Shown here: positions 1 through 11,019 of the stretch, in pieces | How positions within the stretch are numbered: the first letter of the stretch is position 1 | Layout: each line of letters starts with the position of its first letter | Assembly: GCF_020567705.1 (NCBI RefSeq) | Contig: NZ_JAJDJU010000009.1 | Location: 51,306-115,305 of the forward strand | Direction of reading: 5' to 3' | DNA length: 64,000 nucleotides | From: Acidocella sp. KAb 2-4 | GTDB taxonomy: Bacteria; Pseudomonadota; Alphaproteobacteria; Acetobacterales; Acetobacteraceae | The notes under the pieces: model-generated | What the model was told of the DNA's origin: nothing | What the model saw: only the letters and a program-made list of their open reading frames with translations | Databases searched by the model: none | Made by a program: the position numbers and the translations under genes

Positions 1-2
1 CC

Positions 3-1148
3 GACGGGCGCACCGATCTGTATCTCGGCTTTGACATCCTCAACGCCACCGATCCCAAGAACCTCGATAAATGCCTGTCCGGGCGCACCATCGCGGTGGT
101 CTCCACCACCAAGACGCCGACCGGCCACAATGTCACCAACCGCCACAAGCCGTTCCCGGTGGTGGAGCCGCTGGTGGCGGCGATCAACAACGTCACCCGC
201 CGCGAGGACAACGTGTTCCTCGACGGCCAGGCGCTGGCTGATGGGCTGTTCGCGGACTCCATGGCCACCAATTTGTTCATGGTCGGCGTCGCCTATCAGG
301 CGGGCGGCATCCCGCTGAAGGCGGAATCGCTGGAGCAGGCCATCCGCATGGCGGGCGTGGGCGTCGAGCAAGGCATCGCCGCCTTCCGCTGGGGCCGCAT
401 GTCGCTGGCGGACCGCGACTTCGTGCTGGCCGAGATCGCCAAATACGCCCCGGCCGTGACCGTGCCGGAACTTTCGGCCGCGGCGCAGCGGATCGTCGGG
501 AGCATCGGCGCCGAGGGCGAAGTGCGGCGTCTGGCCGAGGCCCGCGTGCCGGAGCTGATCGCCTATCAGAATGAGGCTTATGCCCAGCGCTATGCCGACG
601 CCCTGCGCGCCGTGGTGGCGGCCGAGGCCAAGGCCAAGCCGGGCAGCACCGCGCTTGCCGAAGCGGCGGCGCGCAACTTGTACAAACTGATGGCCTATAA
701 GGACGAGTACGAGGTGGCGCGCCTGCACAGCCTGCCGGAGTTCCAGGCCGAACTGAAGGCGATGTTCCCCAACGGCTACAGCGTGAAGTACAACCTCGCC
801 CCGCCGATGATGGCCAAGCGCGACCCCGCCACCGGCCATCTGCGCAAGCAGGAATACGGCCCCTGGATGGGCAAGGCGTTCAACGTGCTGGCGAGGTTCA
901 AGGGCCTGCGCGGCACCGCGCTAGATGTGTTTGGCAAGACCGAGGAACGCCGCACGGAGCGCCAACTGATGGCCGACTACCTGCAAACCCTGGGCAATAT
1001 CTCCGCCCGCCTCACCGCCGCGAATTACGACACGGCGGTGGCGCTGGCCAATATCCCGGATGAGATCCGGGGCTATGGCCATGTGAAGGAGAAGGCGATC
1101 GCCGAAGCCGCCATCCGCAAGGCGGAATTGCAGGCGGCCTTCAACTAA
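3..1148 (+). CDS. Indolepyruvate ferredoxin oxidoreductase, fused subunits (3' part)
   Basis: C-terminal 381 residues of a gene that enters from the left edge; the frame is open from base 3. The protein oxidatively decarboxylates indolepyruvate and other arylpyruvates to aryl-acetyl-CoA with ferredoxin as acceptor, a late step in aromatic amino acid transamination pathways. The visible part opens with DLYLGFDIL and runs through the gamma-type region and the long C-terminal domain typical of the fused (about 1150 aa) alpha/gamma form in Proteobacteria; motifs seen include TPTGHN and YKDEYEVARL. The thiamine-diphosphate and iron-sulfur domains would lie outside the window. A strong hairpin follows the stop. 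Family assignment is confident; the substrate is inferred from the family. Confidence 0.85.
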   Translation, partial: DGRTDLYLGFDILNATDPKNLDKCLSGRTIAVVSTTKTPTGHNVTNRHKPFPVVEPLVAAINNVTRREDNVFLDGQALADGLFADSMATNLFMVGVAYQAGGIPLKAESLEQAIRMAGVGVEQGIAAFRWGRMSLADRDFVLAEIAKYAPAVTVPELSAAAQRIVGSIGAEGEVRRLAEARVPELIAYQNEAYAQRYADALRAVVAAEAKAKPGSTALAEAAARNLYKLMAYKDEYEVARLHSLPEFQAELKAMFPNGYSVKYNLAPPMMAKRDPATGHLRKQEYGPWMGKAFNVLARFKGLRGTALDVFGKTEERRTERQLMADYLQTLGNISARLTAANYDTAVALANIPDEIRGYGHVKEKAIAEAAIRKAELQAAFN

Positions 1149-1174
1149 GGCCCCCCGACAAGACTGACGCAATG

Positions 1175-1210
1175 CCCGTGCCGGGGATGACCCGGCACGG
1201 GTGTTTTATT

Positions 1211-1212
<2 letters not shown>
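1175..1212. terminator. Rho-independent terminator between ior and hutU
   Basis: Perfect 11-bp inverted repeat, CCCGTGCCGGG at 1175-1185 and CCCGGCACGGG at 1191-1201, with the 5-nt loop GATGA, followed by TGTTTTATTTT. It sits 26 bp after the oxidoreductase stop and directly beside the hutU stop on the other strand, so it can end both convergent transcripts, though the T tract favours the rightward one. Confidence 0.85.
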
Positions 1213-2868
<1,656 letters not shown>

Positions 2869-2878
<10 letters not shown>

Positions 2879-3651
2879 AGTCCTTTCAGGATGGTTTCAA
2901 GAACCGGCTGGATCGGCGCCGGCGAGAGGATGGGTGTGGGCCAGTTTTCGGGGGCCGGGGCGGCGGGCTCATCCATGTAGCCGCGCATGGCGAGTTCCAT
3001 CTGGATGGCATGCACGCCCCGCGCCGGGTCGGCGTAATGGCGGGTGATCCAGCCACCCTTGAAGCGGCCGTTCAGCACCCAGGAAAAGTGGCTTTCGGCG
3101 CAGGCCTCCACCACATGCGCTGCCCGCGCCGGGGCGCAGGAGCGGCCATCATTGGTGCCGATGTTGAATTGCGGCAGCTCGCCCTCGAACAGCCGGGGGA
3201 TGCGGCTGCGGATGGAGTGGCAGTCATACAGCGTGATTTCGTCATGCAGCCCGCGCAGCCGGGCGATCTCCGCCGAGAGCGCGTGGTGATAGGGCCAGAA
3301 ATAGCGTCCCAGCCGCCGTGTGGTTTCGGCCTCGTCCGGCGCCGCGCAGAGCGGTTCGCCATCGAAGGTCTCGGTTGGGCAGAGCCCGGTGGTGGCCTGG
3401 CCCGGATAGAGCGAGACGCCCGAGGGATCGCGGTTCAGGTCGATCACCGTGCGCGAGACAGTGGCGCGGATGATGGTGGCGTCCAACGCCTCGGCGAAGG
3501 CGTAGAGTGCTGGGATATGCCAGTCGGCATCCTTGCGCGCCAGCCAGTCGGAAGCAAACGCGCCGGCAAATTCCTCCGGGATTTCGGTGCCCGCATGCGG
3601 CATCGAGAGGATGAGCGGCGCCTTGCCCCGGCGCAGCGTGAACAGGCTCAT
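2869..3651 (-). CDS. hutG: N-formylglutamate deformylase
   Basis: Zinc amidohydrolase of the N-formylglutamate amidohydrolase family (260 aa) that releases formate and glutamate in the last step of the five-step histidine pathway. Visible motifs are [13 protein letters not shown] near the N terminus, DLNRDPSG, and [11 protein letters not shown], whose His and Asp residues fit the metal site. It lies between hutH (4-bp ATGA overlap) and hutU (10-bp overlap). Its presence with hutF shows that formimidoylglutamate is deiminated and then deformylated, rather than cleaved directly to formamide. The HutG name here refers to this deformylase, not the arginase-like formiminoglutamase. Confidence 0.95.
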
Positions 3652-5156
3652 GCCACCCCCGGCAGGCGCGGATCATCGAGCGCCCCGGCGGCGAGCAGGG
3701 CGATTGCGGCCTCGATATCCGGGGCGAAATGTCGGTCATCGTCCAGATGCGGTACCTGGGCGCGGAGTTTCGCGCGCGCCGCCTCCAGCGGGGCGGAGGA
3801 TTTCATCGGCCAGAAATCGCAGCCCTGGGCAGCGGCCAGCCACTCGATGGCCAGCACCCCGCGCAGATTATCCGCCATCTCGCGCAGACGGCGCGCGCCA
3901 TGCGCGGCCATGGAGACGTGATCCTCCTGATTGGCGCTGGTCGGAATCGAATCCACCGAGGCAGGGAAGGCGCGGGTCTTGTTCTCCGAGACCAGGGCGG
4001 CGGCGGTGACTTGCGGGATCATGAAGCCCGAGTTCAACCCCGGCTTGGGGGTGAGGAAGGCGGGCAGGCCCGACAGCGCCGGGTCCACCAGCATGGCCAG
4101 CCGCCGCTCGGCCAGCGAGCCGATCTCGCAGATCGCCATGGCGATGATATCCGCCGCGAAGGCCACCGGCTCGGCGTGGAAATTGCCGCCCGAGAGCGCC
4201 ACCGCCGGGCCGGTGAAGATCAGCGGATTATCGGTCACGCCATTGGCCTCGGTCTCCAGCGTCGCGGCGGCCTGGCGCAGAATATCCAGCACCGCGCCCA
4301 TCACTTGCGGCTGGCAGCGTAGGCAATACGGGTCCTGCACGCGCGGGTCGTCCACTCGGTGCGAGGCGCGGATCTCGCTGCCCGCCATCAATTCGCGCAG
4401 CGCGGCGGCCACCTCCGCCTGGCCCTTGTGGCGGCGCACGGCGTGAATGCGCGGGTCGAACGGCGCGTCAGTGCCCCTGGCGGCGTCGGTGGAGAGCGCG
4501 CCGGTGATTAGCGCGGCGCGGAACAGGCGCTCGGCCTCGAACAGCCCGGCGAGCGCGTTGGCGGTGGAGAATTGTGTGCCGTTGAGCAGCGCCAGCCCTT
4601 CCTTGGGTCCGAGCGTCAGCGGCGTGAGCCCGGCCTCGGCCAGCGCCTGCGGGGCGGGGACGCGCACGCCGCGCACGAAAAACGCGCCAACGCCGAGCAT
4701 CGCGGCGGTCATATGCGCCAGTGGCGCGAGGTCGCCCGAGGCGCCCACCGAACCTTGGCACGGCACCACCGGGATCAGGTCTTTCTCGAGCAGCGCGGCG
4801 AGCATCCGCACCGTTTCCACACGCACGCCGGACGCCCCCTGGCCGAGCGAGCCGAGCTTGAGCGCCAGCATCAGCCGGGCCACGGGCACCGGCATCGGCG
4901 CGCCCACCCCGGCGGCGTGGCTGAGCACCAGATTGCGCTGCAAGGTGGCGAGATCCGCCGCCGCGATGCGCACCGAGGCGAGTTTTCCAAACCCGGTATT
5001 GATGCCGTAAACCGGCTCGTCACGAGCCAGGATTTCGTCCACCGCCGCCGCGCCCGCGGCGATCACCGGAATCGCGCCTTCGTCCAGGCTGAAAGCGGCG
5101 CCTTGATAAAGATCGCGCCATTGGGCCAGCGTGACGGCGCCGGGGGTAAAAATCAT
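3648..5156 (-). CDS. hutH: Histidine ammonia-lyase
   Basis: Deaminates L-histidine to trans-urocanate, the committing step of the pathway. The 502-aa protein carries the Ala-Ser-Gly triad that cyclises to the MIO prosthetic group in [14 protein letters not shown] (about residue 140), the Tyr of [10 protein letters not shown] near residue 50, and the QEDHVSM motif in the C-terminal half. All family landmarks are intact. It overlaps hutI upstream and hutG downstream by 4 bp each, so the four leftward genes form one tightly coupled operon. Tyrosine ammonia-lyases share the fold, but the hut context settles the assignment. Confidence 0.97.
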   Translation of the reverse strand: MIFTPGAVTLAQWRDLYQGAAFSLDEGAIPVIAAGAAAVDEILARDEPVYGINTGFGKLASVRIAAADLATLQRNLVLSHAAGVGAPMPVPVARLMLALKLGSLGQGASGVRVETVRMLAALLEKDLIPVVPCQGSVGASGDLAPLAHMTAAMLGVGAFFVRGVRVPAPQALAEAGLTPLTLGPKEGLALLNGTQFSTANALAGLFEAERLFRAALITGALSTDAARGTDAPFDPRIHAVRRHKGQAEVAAALRELMAGSEIRASHRVDDPRVQDPYCLRCQPQVMGAVLDILRQAAATLETEANGVTDNPLIFTGPAVALSGGNFHAEPVAFAADIIAMAICEIGSLAERRLAMLVDPALSGLPAFLTPKPGLNSGFMIPQVTAAALVSENKTRAFPASVDSIPTSANQEDHVSMAAHGARRLREMADNLRGVLAIEWLAAAQGCDFWPMKSSAPLEAARAKLRAQVPHLDDDRHFAPDIEAAIALLAAGALDDPRLPGVA

Positions 5157-6325
5157 GACACACTCCAGATTCGTTGATAAAGCGGATTAAAACCCATGCG
5201 GTACACCAGCTCCGCCGGATGCTCGATGTCCCAGATCGCGAGATGGCATTTCGCCCCCTGGCGCAGCACGCCCACATCGGCCCGGCCCAAAGCGGCGGCG
5301 GCGTGGCGGGTGACGCCGAGCAGGCATTCGGTGATGGTGAGGCGGAATTGCGTGGCGGCCATGTTCATCGCCAGCAGCAGCGAGAAGAGCGGCGAGGTGC
5401 CGGGGTTGAGGTCGGTGGACACCGCCATGCGCACGCCATGGCGGCGCAGCGCCTCGATCGGCGGCAGGCGTGTCTCGCGCAGGGTAAAGAAGGCGCCCGG
5501 CAGCAGCACCGCCACGGTGCCCGATTGCGCCATCGCCCGCACGCCGTCTTCGTCGGTGTATTCCAGATGGTCCGCCGAGAGCGCGTTGAAGCGCCCGGCC
5601 AGGGCGGCGCCGTGCAAATTGGAGAGCTGGTCGGCATGCAGCTTCACCCGCAGCCCGTGCGCGGCGGCGGCAGCGAATACCTGCGCGATTTCCTCAGGCG
5701 AGAAGGCGATGGTCTCGCAGAACGCATCCACCGCGTCAGCCAGCCCGTGGCGCGCGACATGCGGGATCATTTCCTCGCAAACCAGGCGGAGATAATCCGC
5801 GCGCGGCATGTCCGGCGGCACTGAATGCGCGCCAAGGAAGGTGGGGGAGATATCCGCCACGTCGCCCAGCGCGCGGGCAACCGTGAGGCATTTATACTCC
5901 GCCTCGGGGGCGAGCCCGTAGCCCGATTTCACCTCCACCGTGGTCACGCCCTCGGCCAGCAACGGGGCCAAGCGATGGCGCGCGGCGGCCTCCAGCGCGG
6001 CGGGGCTGGCCGCGCGGGTGGCGCTCATGGTGCCAAGAATGCCGCCGCCCTGGCGGGCGATCTCCTCGTAGCTGGCGCCGTCCAGCCGCGCCTCGAACTC
6101 CGCCGCGCGGTTGCCGGCATAGATCAGATGCGTGTGGCAATCGATCAGCCCGGGCGTGATCCAGCGCCCGGCGCAATCCACCACCTCATCGGCCGGCAGC
6201 GCGCGCACCGGCCCGGCATAGACGATCCGCCCCGCCTGCTCGGCCACCATGCCATGCTCCACCACGCCCAGCCCGGGCAGGGCGGGGTCCATGGTGGCGA
6301 GACGGGCATTGGTGAAAACGCGCAT
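5153..6325 (-). CDS. hutI: Imidazolonepropionase
   Basis: Amidohydrolase-superfamily enzyme that opens the imidazolone ring to give N-formimidoyl-L-glutamate, third step of histidine use. The metal motif [10 protein letters not shown] is followed by the family signature RQGGGILGT; later come KLHADQLS and [10 protein letters not shown], which carry further metal and substrate residues. The ATG at 6325 ([12 protein letters not shown]) gives 390 aa, normal for the family; the frame is open 25 codons further upstream but would run through the HutC palindrome. First gene of the leftward hut operon, 68 bp from divergent hutF. Confidence 0.95.
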   Translation of the reverse strand: MRVFTNARLATMDPALPGLGVVEHGMVAEQAGRIVYAGPVRALPADEVVDCAGRWITPGLIDCHTHLIYAGNRAAEFEARLDGASYEEIARQGGGILGTMSATRAASPAALEAAARHRLAPLLAEGVTTVEVKSGYGLAPEAEYKCLTVARALGDVADISPTFLGAHSVPPDMPRADYLRLVCEEMIPHVARHGLADAVDAFCETIAFSPEEIAQVFAAAAAHGLRVKLHADQLSNLHGAALAGRFNALSADHLEYTDEDGVRAMAQSGTVAVLLPGAFFTLRETRLPPIEALRRHGVRMAVSTDLNPGTSPLFSLLLAMNMAATQFRLTITECLLGVTRHAAAALGRADVGVLRQGAKCHLAIWDIEHPAELVYRMGFNPLYQRIWSVS

Positions 6326-6355
6326 CGTGAATCGGCCTTGGCGGGGGTGGAAAAG

Positions 6356-6367
6356 TTGTATATACAA
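6356..6367. promoter_or_regulatory. HutC operator in divergent hutI/hutF promoter
   Basis: Perfect 12-bp palindrome TTGTATATACAA, set in the AT-rich stretch GTTGTATATACAATAT in the middle of the 68-bp gap between hutI and hutF. The form matches operators of GntR-family HutC repressors in Proteobacteria, and a hutC gene lies 1.3 kb away. It overlaps -10-like hexamers in both directions, so one bound dimer could repress both arms, with urocanate as expected inducer (known for HutC, inferred here). Confidence 0.8.
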
Positions 6368-6393
6368 TATCTGCGTCTGAAGGAGCTTGTCCA

Positions 6394-7671
6394 GTGCCAA
6401 ATTTCATCTTCCGTCACGCTTTGTTGCCCGATGGCTGGCATGAGAATGTGCGCCTGAGTGTCGAGGGCGGGGTGATTGCCCGCATCGAGGCCGGTGTGCC
6501 GGGCGGTGCCGGCATCGCATTGCCGGGGATGCCCAATCTGCACAGCCATGCCTTCCAGCGCGCCATGGCGGGGCATGCCGAGCGGCGCGGTCCCTCAGGG
6601 CGGGATAGTTTCTGGACGTGGCGGGAACTGATGTACCGGCTGGCGCTGAATCTTTCGCCCGAGGATATGGAGATCGCCGCGACCCAGGCCTTCATCGAGA
6701 TGCTGGAAGGCGGATTCACCGCCGTGGCGGAGTTCCATTATCTGCACCACGCGCCCGATGGCGCGCCCTATGCCGATATCGGCGAGATGGCGGCGCGGCT
6801 GGCGGCGGCGGCAGCAGCGGCGGGGATCGAGTTGCTGCTGCTGCCGGTGTTCTATGCCCATGCCGGGTTTGGCGGCGCCGCGCCCTTGCCCGAGCAGCGG
6901 CGCTTCATCAACACGCTGGAGAGCTATGCCCGGCTGCACGAGCGCTGTGCCGCGCAGGCCCCCACCGGAGTCGCCCCGCATTCGCTGCGCGCCGCCACGC
7001 CGCCCGAACTGGAGGCGCTGACGGCGCTGGCGGGCGCGCGGCCGTTGCATATTCATATCGCCGAGCAGACCGCCGAGGTGGAAGCCTGCCTGGCCTGGAC
7101 CGGCCAGCGCCCGGTGGCGTGGCTGCTCGACCACGCGCCGGTGGGGCGGAATTGGTGCCTCGTGCACGCCACCCATGTTACGCCCGAGGAGGCCGCCGGC
7201 ATGGCCGCCAGCGGCGCGGTGGCCGGGCTGTGCCCGATCACCGAGGCGAATCTGGGCGACGGTATCTTCCCCGCCGCGCAATTTTCCGGCGCCTGGGGCA
7301 TTGGCTCCGATTCCAATGTGCTGATCGATGCCGGGCGGGAGTTGCAGATGCTCGAATATTCCCAGCGTTTGGCCCGGCGCGGGCGCAACATGATGGCCGC
7401 CACCGCGGCGGGCCTTTACAACGCCGCCGCCGCGGGCGGGGCGCAGGCGCTGGGGCTGGCGGGCGGGCTGGCGGTTGGCGCCTCGGCCAGCTTCGTCACC
7501 CTGGCCGGCGATGACCCGGAGACGGCGCTGGCCCAGGCGGTGTTCTGCGCCCGCGCCCCGGCGGTGCGTGATGTTTGGGTACGTGGGCGCCAAGTGGTGG
7601 CGGATGGCTGGCACCCCCTTGCATCCGCCGCCCGCGCGCGGTTTGACGACATGGTGAACAGACTGGTCTGA
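6394..7671 (+). CDS. hutF: Formimidoylglutamate deiminase
   Basis: Amidohydrolase that converts N-formimidoyl-L-glutamate to N-formyl-L-glutamate and ammonia, step four of the five-step Pseudomonas-type histidine pathway. The 425-aa protein shows the N-terminal metal motif [21 protein letters not shown] in the middle and [11 protein letters not shown] near residue 305, typical of the HutF/Atz-Trz branch. The GTG at 6394 is favoured by AAGGAG about 9 bp upstream and by continuity with the conserved beginning [14 protein letters not shown]. It begins 26 bp beyond the HutC palindrome and is followed after one base by hutC. Confidence 0.95.
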   Translation: MPNFIFRHALLPDGWHENVRLSVEGGVIARIEAGVPGGAGIALPGMPNLHSHAFQRAMAGHAERRGPSGRDSFWTWRELMYRLALNLSPEDMEIAATQAFIEMLEGGFTAVAEFHYLHHAPDGAPYADIGEMAARLAAAAAAAGIELLLLPVFYAHAGFGGAAPLPEQRRFINTLESYARLHERCAAQAPTGVAPHSLRAATPPELEALTALAGARPLHIHIAEQTAEVEACLAWTGQRPVAWLLDHAPVGRNWCLVHATHVTPEEAAGMAASGAVAGLCPITEANLGDGIFPAAQFSGAWGIGSDSNVLIDAGRELQMLEYSQRLARRGRNMMAATAAGLYNAAAAGGAQALGLAGGLAVGASASFVTLAGDDPETALAQAVFCARAPAVRDVWVRGRQVVADGWHPLASAARARFDDMVNRLV

Positions 7672-7672
7672 A

Positions 7673-8407
7673 ATGAACGCCAAGCCCCCGAAACTCTACG
7701 AGCAGGTGAAGCAATATCTGCTGGACGGCATCGCCGCCGGCCGCTGGCCGGAGGGCGGGCGCATCCCGTCGGAATTCGAACTGATGGAGACGCTCGGCGC
7801 CTCGCGCATGACCGTGCACCGCGCCCTGCGCGAGATGTCGGCTGACGGGATTTTGCTGCGCGTGCAGGGAGCGGGCACTTATGTGCAGCCCCGCGCCCCG
7901 CGCTCCACGCTGCTGGAGGTGTATGATATCGCCGAGGACATCGCCGCGCGCGGCCATGCCCACAGGGCCGAGGTGCTACGGCTGGAGGCGATCGCCGCCG
8001 ATGCCGCCCTCGCCGCCGAATTCGGGCTGAAACCGCGAGCCCGGCTGTTCCACTCCGAGATCGTGCATTACGAGGATGGCGCTGCGGTACAGTTGGAGGA
8101 GAGGATCATCTCCCCGGCCTTCGCGCCCGATTATCTGGCGCAGGATTTCACACTGGTCACGCCCAACCGCTATCTGCAATCCATCGCCCCGCCTGACGAG
8201 GTGGAGCACATCATCCACGCGGTAACGCCGGATGCGCGGGTGCAGGAACTGCTCGGCATTGGCCCGCACGAACCCTGCCTGCGCCTGCAACGCCGCACCT
8301 GGGCCAAGACCAGCCCGGCCACCAGCTCGGTGCTCACGCATCCGGGCAGCCGCTACAGCCTGGGCAGCCGCTACCGCCTGGGCGAATGGACGCCCCGGCC
8401 CGGATAG
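7673..8407 (+). CDS. hutC: Histidine utilisation repressor, GntR family
   Basis: Transcriptional repressor of 244 aa with an N-terminal winged helix-turn-helix (PSEFELMETLGASRMTVHRAL, with the recognition region near residues 30-55) and a C-terminal UTRA effector domain, the HutC/FarR architecture. HutC binds urocanate as inducer in characterised members. It follows hutF by one base and should therefore control its own operon through the palindrome at 6356-6367. The extreme C terminus is unusual: a tandem 18-bp repeat yields GSRYSLGSRYRLGEW where family members normally end near a single YSLG-type motif. Confidence 0.93.
   Translation: MNAKPPKLYEQVKQYLLDGIAAGRWPEGGRIPSEFELMETLGASRMTVHRALREMSADGILLRVQGAGTYVQPRAPRSTLLEVYDIAEDIAARGHAHRAEVLRLEAIAADAALAAEFGLKPRARLFHSEIVHYEDGAAVQLEERIISPAFAPDYLAQDFTLVTPNRYLQSIAPPDEVEHIIHAVTPDARVQELLGIGPHEPCLRLQRRTWAKTSPATSSVLTHPGSRYSLGSRYRLGEWTPRPG
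8344..8379. repeat. Tandem 18-bp repeat at 3' end of hutC
   Basis: Two adjacent 18-bp copies, 8344-8361 and 8362-8379, differ at one base (17/18 identical). They are in frame and duplicate six residues (GSRYSL/GSRYRL) near the HutC C terminus. This looks like a slippage duplication after which the terminal sequence reads GEWTPRPG. Confidence 0.8.
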
Positions 8408-8418
8408 GCGCTTTCTGC

Positions 8419-8877
8419 TTAATCCGGCCCCGTAAGCGGCCTGAATGCCCGCTTGGTCGAGCGCGGCGTGCTCAGCAGCAGATTGGTCTCGCTGTTGGTG
8501 ACGCCGCGGATCAGGCGGATGCGCCGCAGCACCACGTCAAACTCCGCCAATGTGGCGGCGCCGAGTTCCACCACCAGGTCCCAGCGCCCGTTGGTGGTGT
8601 GCACGGCGATGATCTCGGGCAGGCCGAGCATTTGGCGGATGACCTTGTCGGTCTCATGCCCCTCGATCTCCACCAGCATGACGCCGCGCACCGGCAGTTC
8701 CACGAGGTCGGATTTCAACACCGCCGTGTAGCCCAGGATGGTGCCGTTCTGCTCCAGCCGCTCCATGCGCGCCTTCACCGTAGCGCGGGAGACGCCGAGA
8801 TCCGCCGCCAGGGTGGTCAGGCTCTCGCGCCCATTATGGCGGAGTTTTGTCAGTAATTGCTGGTCAAGCTCGTCCAT
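8419..8877 (-). CDS. Lrp/AsnC family transcriptional regulator
   Basis: A 152-aa regulator with an N-terminal helix-turn-helix (LTTLAADLGVSRATVKARM, about residues 19-37) and a C-terminal ligand-binding RAM domain (DLVELPVRGVMLVEI onward). The start at 8877 (MDELDQQLLTKL) is the family's usual N terminus; an ATG ten codons upstream is open but lacks conservation. It is divergent from the arginase operon across 138 bp, the classic arrangement for a local Lrp-type activator. The likely effector is an amino acid of that pathway such as arginine, ornithine or proline (inference). It converges on hutC with an 11-bp gap. Confidence 0.9.
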   Translation of the reverse strand: MDELDQQLLTKLRHNGRESLTTLAADLGVSRATVKARMERLEQNGTILGYTAVLKSDLVELPVRGVMLVEIEGHETDKVIRQMLGLPEIIAVHTTNGRWDLVVELGAATLAEFDVVLRRIRLIRGVTNSETNLLLSTPRSTKRAFRPLTGPD

Positions 8878-8901
8878 GATCTTCCAATATGCGAAATTAT
8901 C

Positions 8902-8931
8902 TTGCACAAAATGCTAACGCAATCCTACAAA
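8902..8931 (+). promoter_or_regulatory. Candidate promoter of the arginase operon
   Basis: TTGCAC (8902-8907) and TACAAA (8926-8931) with an 18-bp spacer form a sigma70-like pair in an AT-rich island between the Lrp-type gene and arginase. A TTGC-N13-GCAA inverted repeat (8902-8922) overlaps the -35 region and could be a site for the divergent regulator. Support is only by sequence resemblance and position. Confidence 0.35.
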
Positions 8932-9015
8932 ACTGACAATAATCCCCGTTTATTCTGGCGGATTGGCGCGGTACTCTGCTTTTCAACTGGCAATCATCGC
9001 CGGAATGGGGAACGT

Positions 9016-9948
9016 ATGAACACGCGACATTGCAAATTGATCGGTGTGCCGGTGCAGGATGGCGCCGGAAGGCTGGGCTGTGAGATGGGCCCCAGCGCTT
9101 TGCGTACCGCCGGGCTGGCCCAGGCGCTCACCGGGCTTGGCCACCGTGTCACCGATCTTGGCACGCTGGCGCCGCCACCGCCGCTGGCCGTCTCTCATGC
9201 CAACGCGGCGATCAAGAATCTGGCCCAGGTGGCCGCCTGGGTGCAGGCGGCGGCGGAGATCGCCTACACCGCCAGCGAGGATGGCATGTGCATCTTCATG
9301 GGCGGCGACCATAGCATGAGCGCGGGCACGGTGGCGGGGCTTGCCCGCCGCGCCGCCGCGCAGGGACGCCCGCTCTTCGTGCTGTGGCTGGACGCGCACA
9401 CCGATTTCCACAGCCTGCAGACCACGGCCAGCGGCAATCTGCATGGCGTGCCGGTGGCTTACCTCACCGGCCAGCCCGGCTTCGCCCCTGGTTTCCCCAT
9501 CCCCCACGCGCCCGTGCCGCTGGAGCAGGTGGCGATGCTCGGCGTGCGCAGCGTGGATGAGGCGGAGCGGCGGATGATCGCCGGTACCGGGCTGACGGTG
9601 TTCGACATGCGCGCCATCGACGAGCATGGCGTGAAGGCGCTGCTCTCCAGCTTCCTCAACCGCGTGAGCGCGGCCAATGGCTTGTTGCATGTCAGCCTTG
9701 ATGTCGATTTCCTCGACCCCGCCATCGCCCCCGCCGTGGGCACCACGGTGCCCGGCGGCGCCACCTTCCGCGAGGCGCATCTGGTGATGGAGATGCTGCA
9801 TGATAGCGGCCTGGTGAGCAGCCTCGACCTCGCCGAACTCAACCCGTTTCTCGATGAGCGCGGCCGCACCGCGACGCTGCTCGTCGATCTGGTGGCCAGC
9901 CTGATGGGCCGCCGCGTCATGGACCGTCCAACCTGGAGCTTCCAATGA
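9016..9948 (+). CDS. rocF: Arginase
   Basis: Mn-dependent hydrolase converting L-arginine to ornithine and urea. The 310-aa protein carries all three ureohydrolase signatures: GGDHSMSAG (about residue 98), WLDAHTDFH and SLDVDFLDPAIAP, supplying the two His and four Asp ligands of the binuclear manganese site. The early pattern GAGRLGCEMGPSALR and the C-terminal SLDLAELNPFLD are characteristic of arginase rather than agmatinase. The ATG at 9016 is preceded by GGGGAA; the frame is open further upstream but reaches into the promoter region. Stop overlaps the next gene by 4 bp. Confidence 0.93.
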   Translation: MNTRHCKLIGVPVQDGAGRLGCEMGPSALRTAGLAQALTGLGHRVTDLGTLAPPPPLAVSHANAAIKNLAQVAAWVQAAAEIAYTASEDGMCIFMGGDHSMSAGTVAGLARRAAAQGRPLFVLWLDAHTDFHSLQTTASGNLHGVPVAYLTGQPGFAPGFPIPHAPVPLEQVAMLGVRSVDEAERRMIAGTGLTVFDMRAIDEHGVKALLSSFLNRVSAANGLLHVSLDVDFLDPAIAPAVGTTVPGGATFREAHLVMEMLHDSGLVSSLDLAELNPFLDERGRTATLLVDLVASLMGRRVMDRPTWSFQ

Positions 9949-10988
9949 AACCGCCCGCCGATCTGAACATCGTCCCCTTCGTCAGCGTCGACAACATGAT
10001 GAAGCTGATCCTGCATATCGGCATCGAGACCTTCCTGGTCGAGCTCGCCGGATATGTGGAGGAGGATTTCCGCCGCTGGGAGCATTTCGACAAGACCGCC
10101 CGCGTCGCCGCGCATTCCACCGAGGGCGTGATCGAGCTGATGCCCGCCAGCGATGAGACGCTATATGCCTTCAAATACGTCAACGGCCACCCGAAGAACA
10201 CGCGCGAGGGCCGGCAGACGGTGACCGCGATGGGGCTGCTCGCCGATGTCGGCACCGGCTATCCCACGCTGCTCTCGGAGATGACGCTGCTCACCGCGCT
10301 GCGCACCGCCGCGACCTCGGCGATGGCGGCGAAATATTTGGCGCCGCAGGATGCGCAGACCATGGCGATCATCGGCAATGGCGCGCAGTCGGAGTTCCAG
10401 GCCATGGCGTTCCGCGCGCTGCTCGGCGTGAACAAGCTGCGGCTCTACGATATCGACCCCGCAGCGACGCGCAAATGCATGGGCAATTTGGCGAAATTCG
10501 GCTTCGAGATGGTCGCCTGCGGGTCCTCGGCCGAGGCCGTGCAAGGGGTGCAGATCATCACCACCTGCACCGCCGACAAGCAATACGCCACTATTCTCAA
10601 CGACAACATGGTGGGCGCGGGCCAGCACCTCAACGCCATTGGCGGCGACTGCCCCGGCAAGACCGAACTGCACCGCGACATTCTGCTGCGCTCTGACATC
10701 TTCGTGGAATATACGCCGCAGACGCGCATCGAGGGCGAGATCCAGCAACTCGCCGGGGATCATCCGGTGCAGGAGCTGTGGCAGGTGATCAACGGCACCG
10801 CGCCGGGCCGCCGCTCGGCCTCGCAGATCACGCTGTTCGACTCCGTCGGTTTCGCCATCGAGGATTTCTCCGCCCTGCGCTATGTTCGCGACAAGGTGCG
10901 CGATACGCCGTATTTCGAGAAGCTCGACATGCTGGCCGATCCGGACGACCCGCGCGACCTGTTCGGCATGATTCTGCGCGCCGCCTGA
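9945..10988 (+). CDS. ocd: Ornithine cyclodeaminase
   Basis: Converts L-ornithine directly to L-proline and ammonia using bound NAD+. This 347-aa member of the ornithine cyclodeaminase/mu-crystallin family has the Rossmann motif AIIGNGAQSEFQ (about residue 141), preceded by the family segment LTALRTAATSAMAAKYL and followed by TTCTADKQYATIL and NAIGGDCPGKTEL. It overlaps arginase by the tetranucleotide ATGA, so product flow from arginase to cyclodeaminase is translationally coupled. Other family members act on alanine, lysine or sarcosine analogues, but arginase upstream and PutA downstream make ornithine the natural substrate. Confidence 0.9.
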   Translation: MKPPADLNIVPFVSVDNMMKLILHIGIETFLVELAGYVEEDFRRWEHFDKTARVAAHSTEGVIELMPASDETLYAFKYVNGHPKNTREGRQTVTAMGLLADVGTGYPTLLSEMTLLTALRTAATSAMAAKYLAPQDAQTMAIIGNGAQSEFQAMAFRALLGVNKLRLYDIDPAATRKCMGNLAKFGFEMVACGSSAEAVQGVQIITTCTADKQYATILNDNMVGAGQHLNAIGGDCPGKTELHRDILLRSDIFVEYTPQTRIEGEIQQLAGDHPVQELWQVINGTAPGRRSASQITLFDSVGFAIEDFSALRYVRDKVRDTPYFEKLDMLADPDDPRDLFGMILRAA

Positions 10989-11019
10989 GCGCGGCGCGAT
11001 ACTTCAGCAGCGAGGCGCC

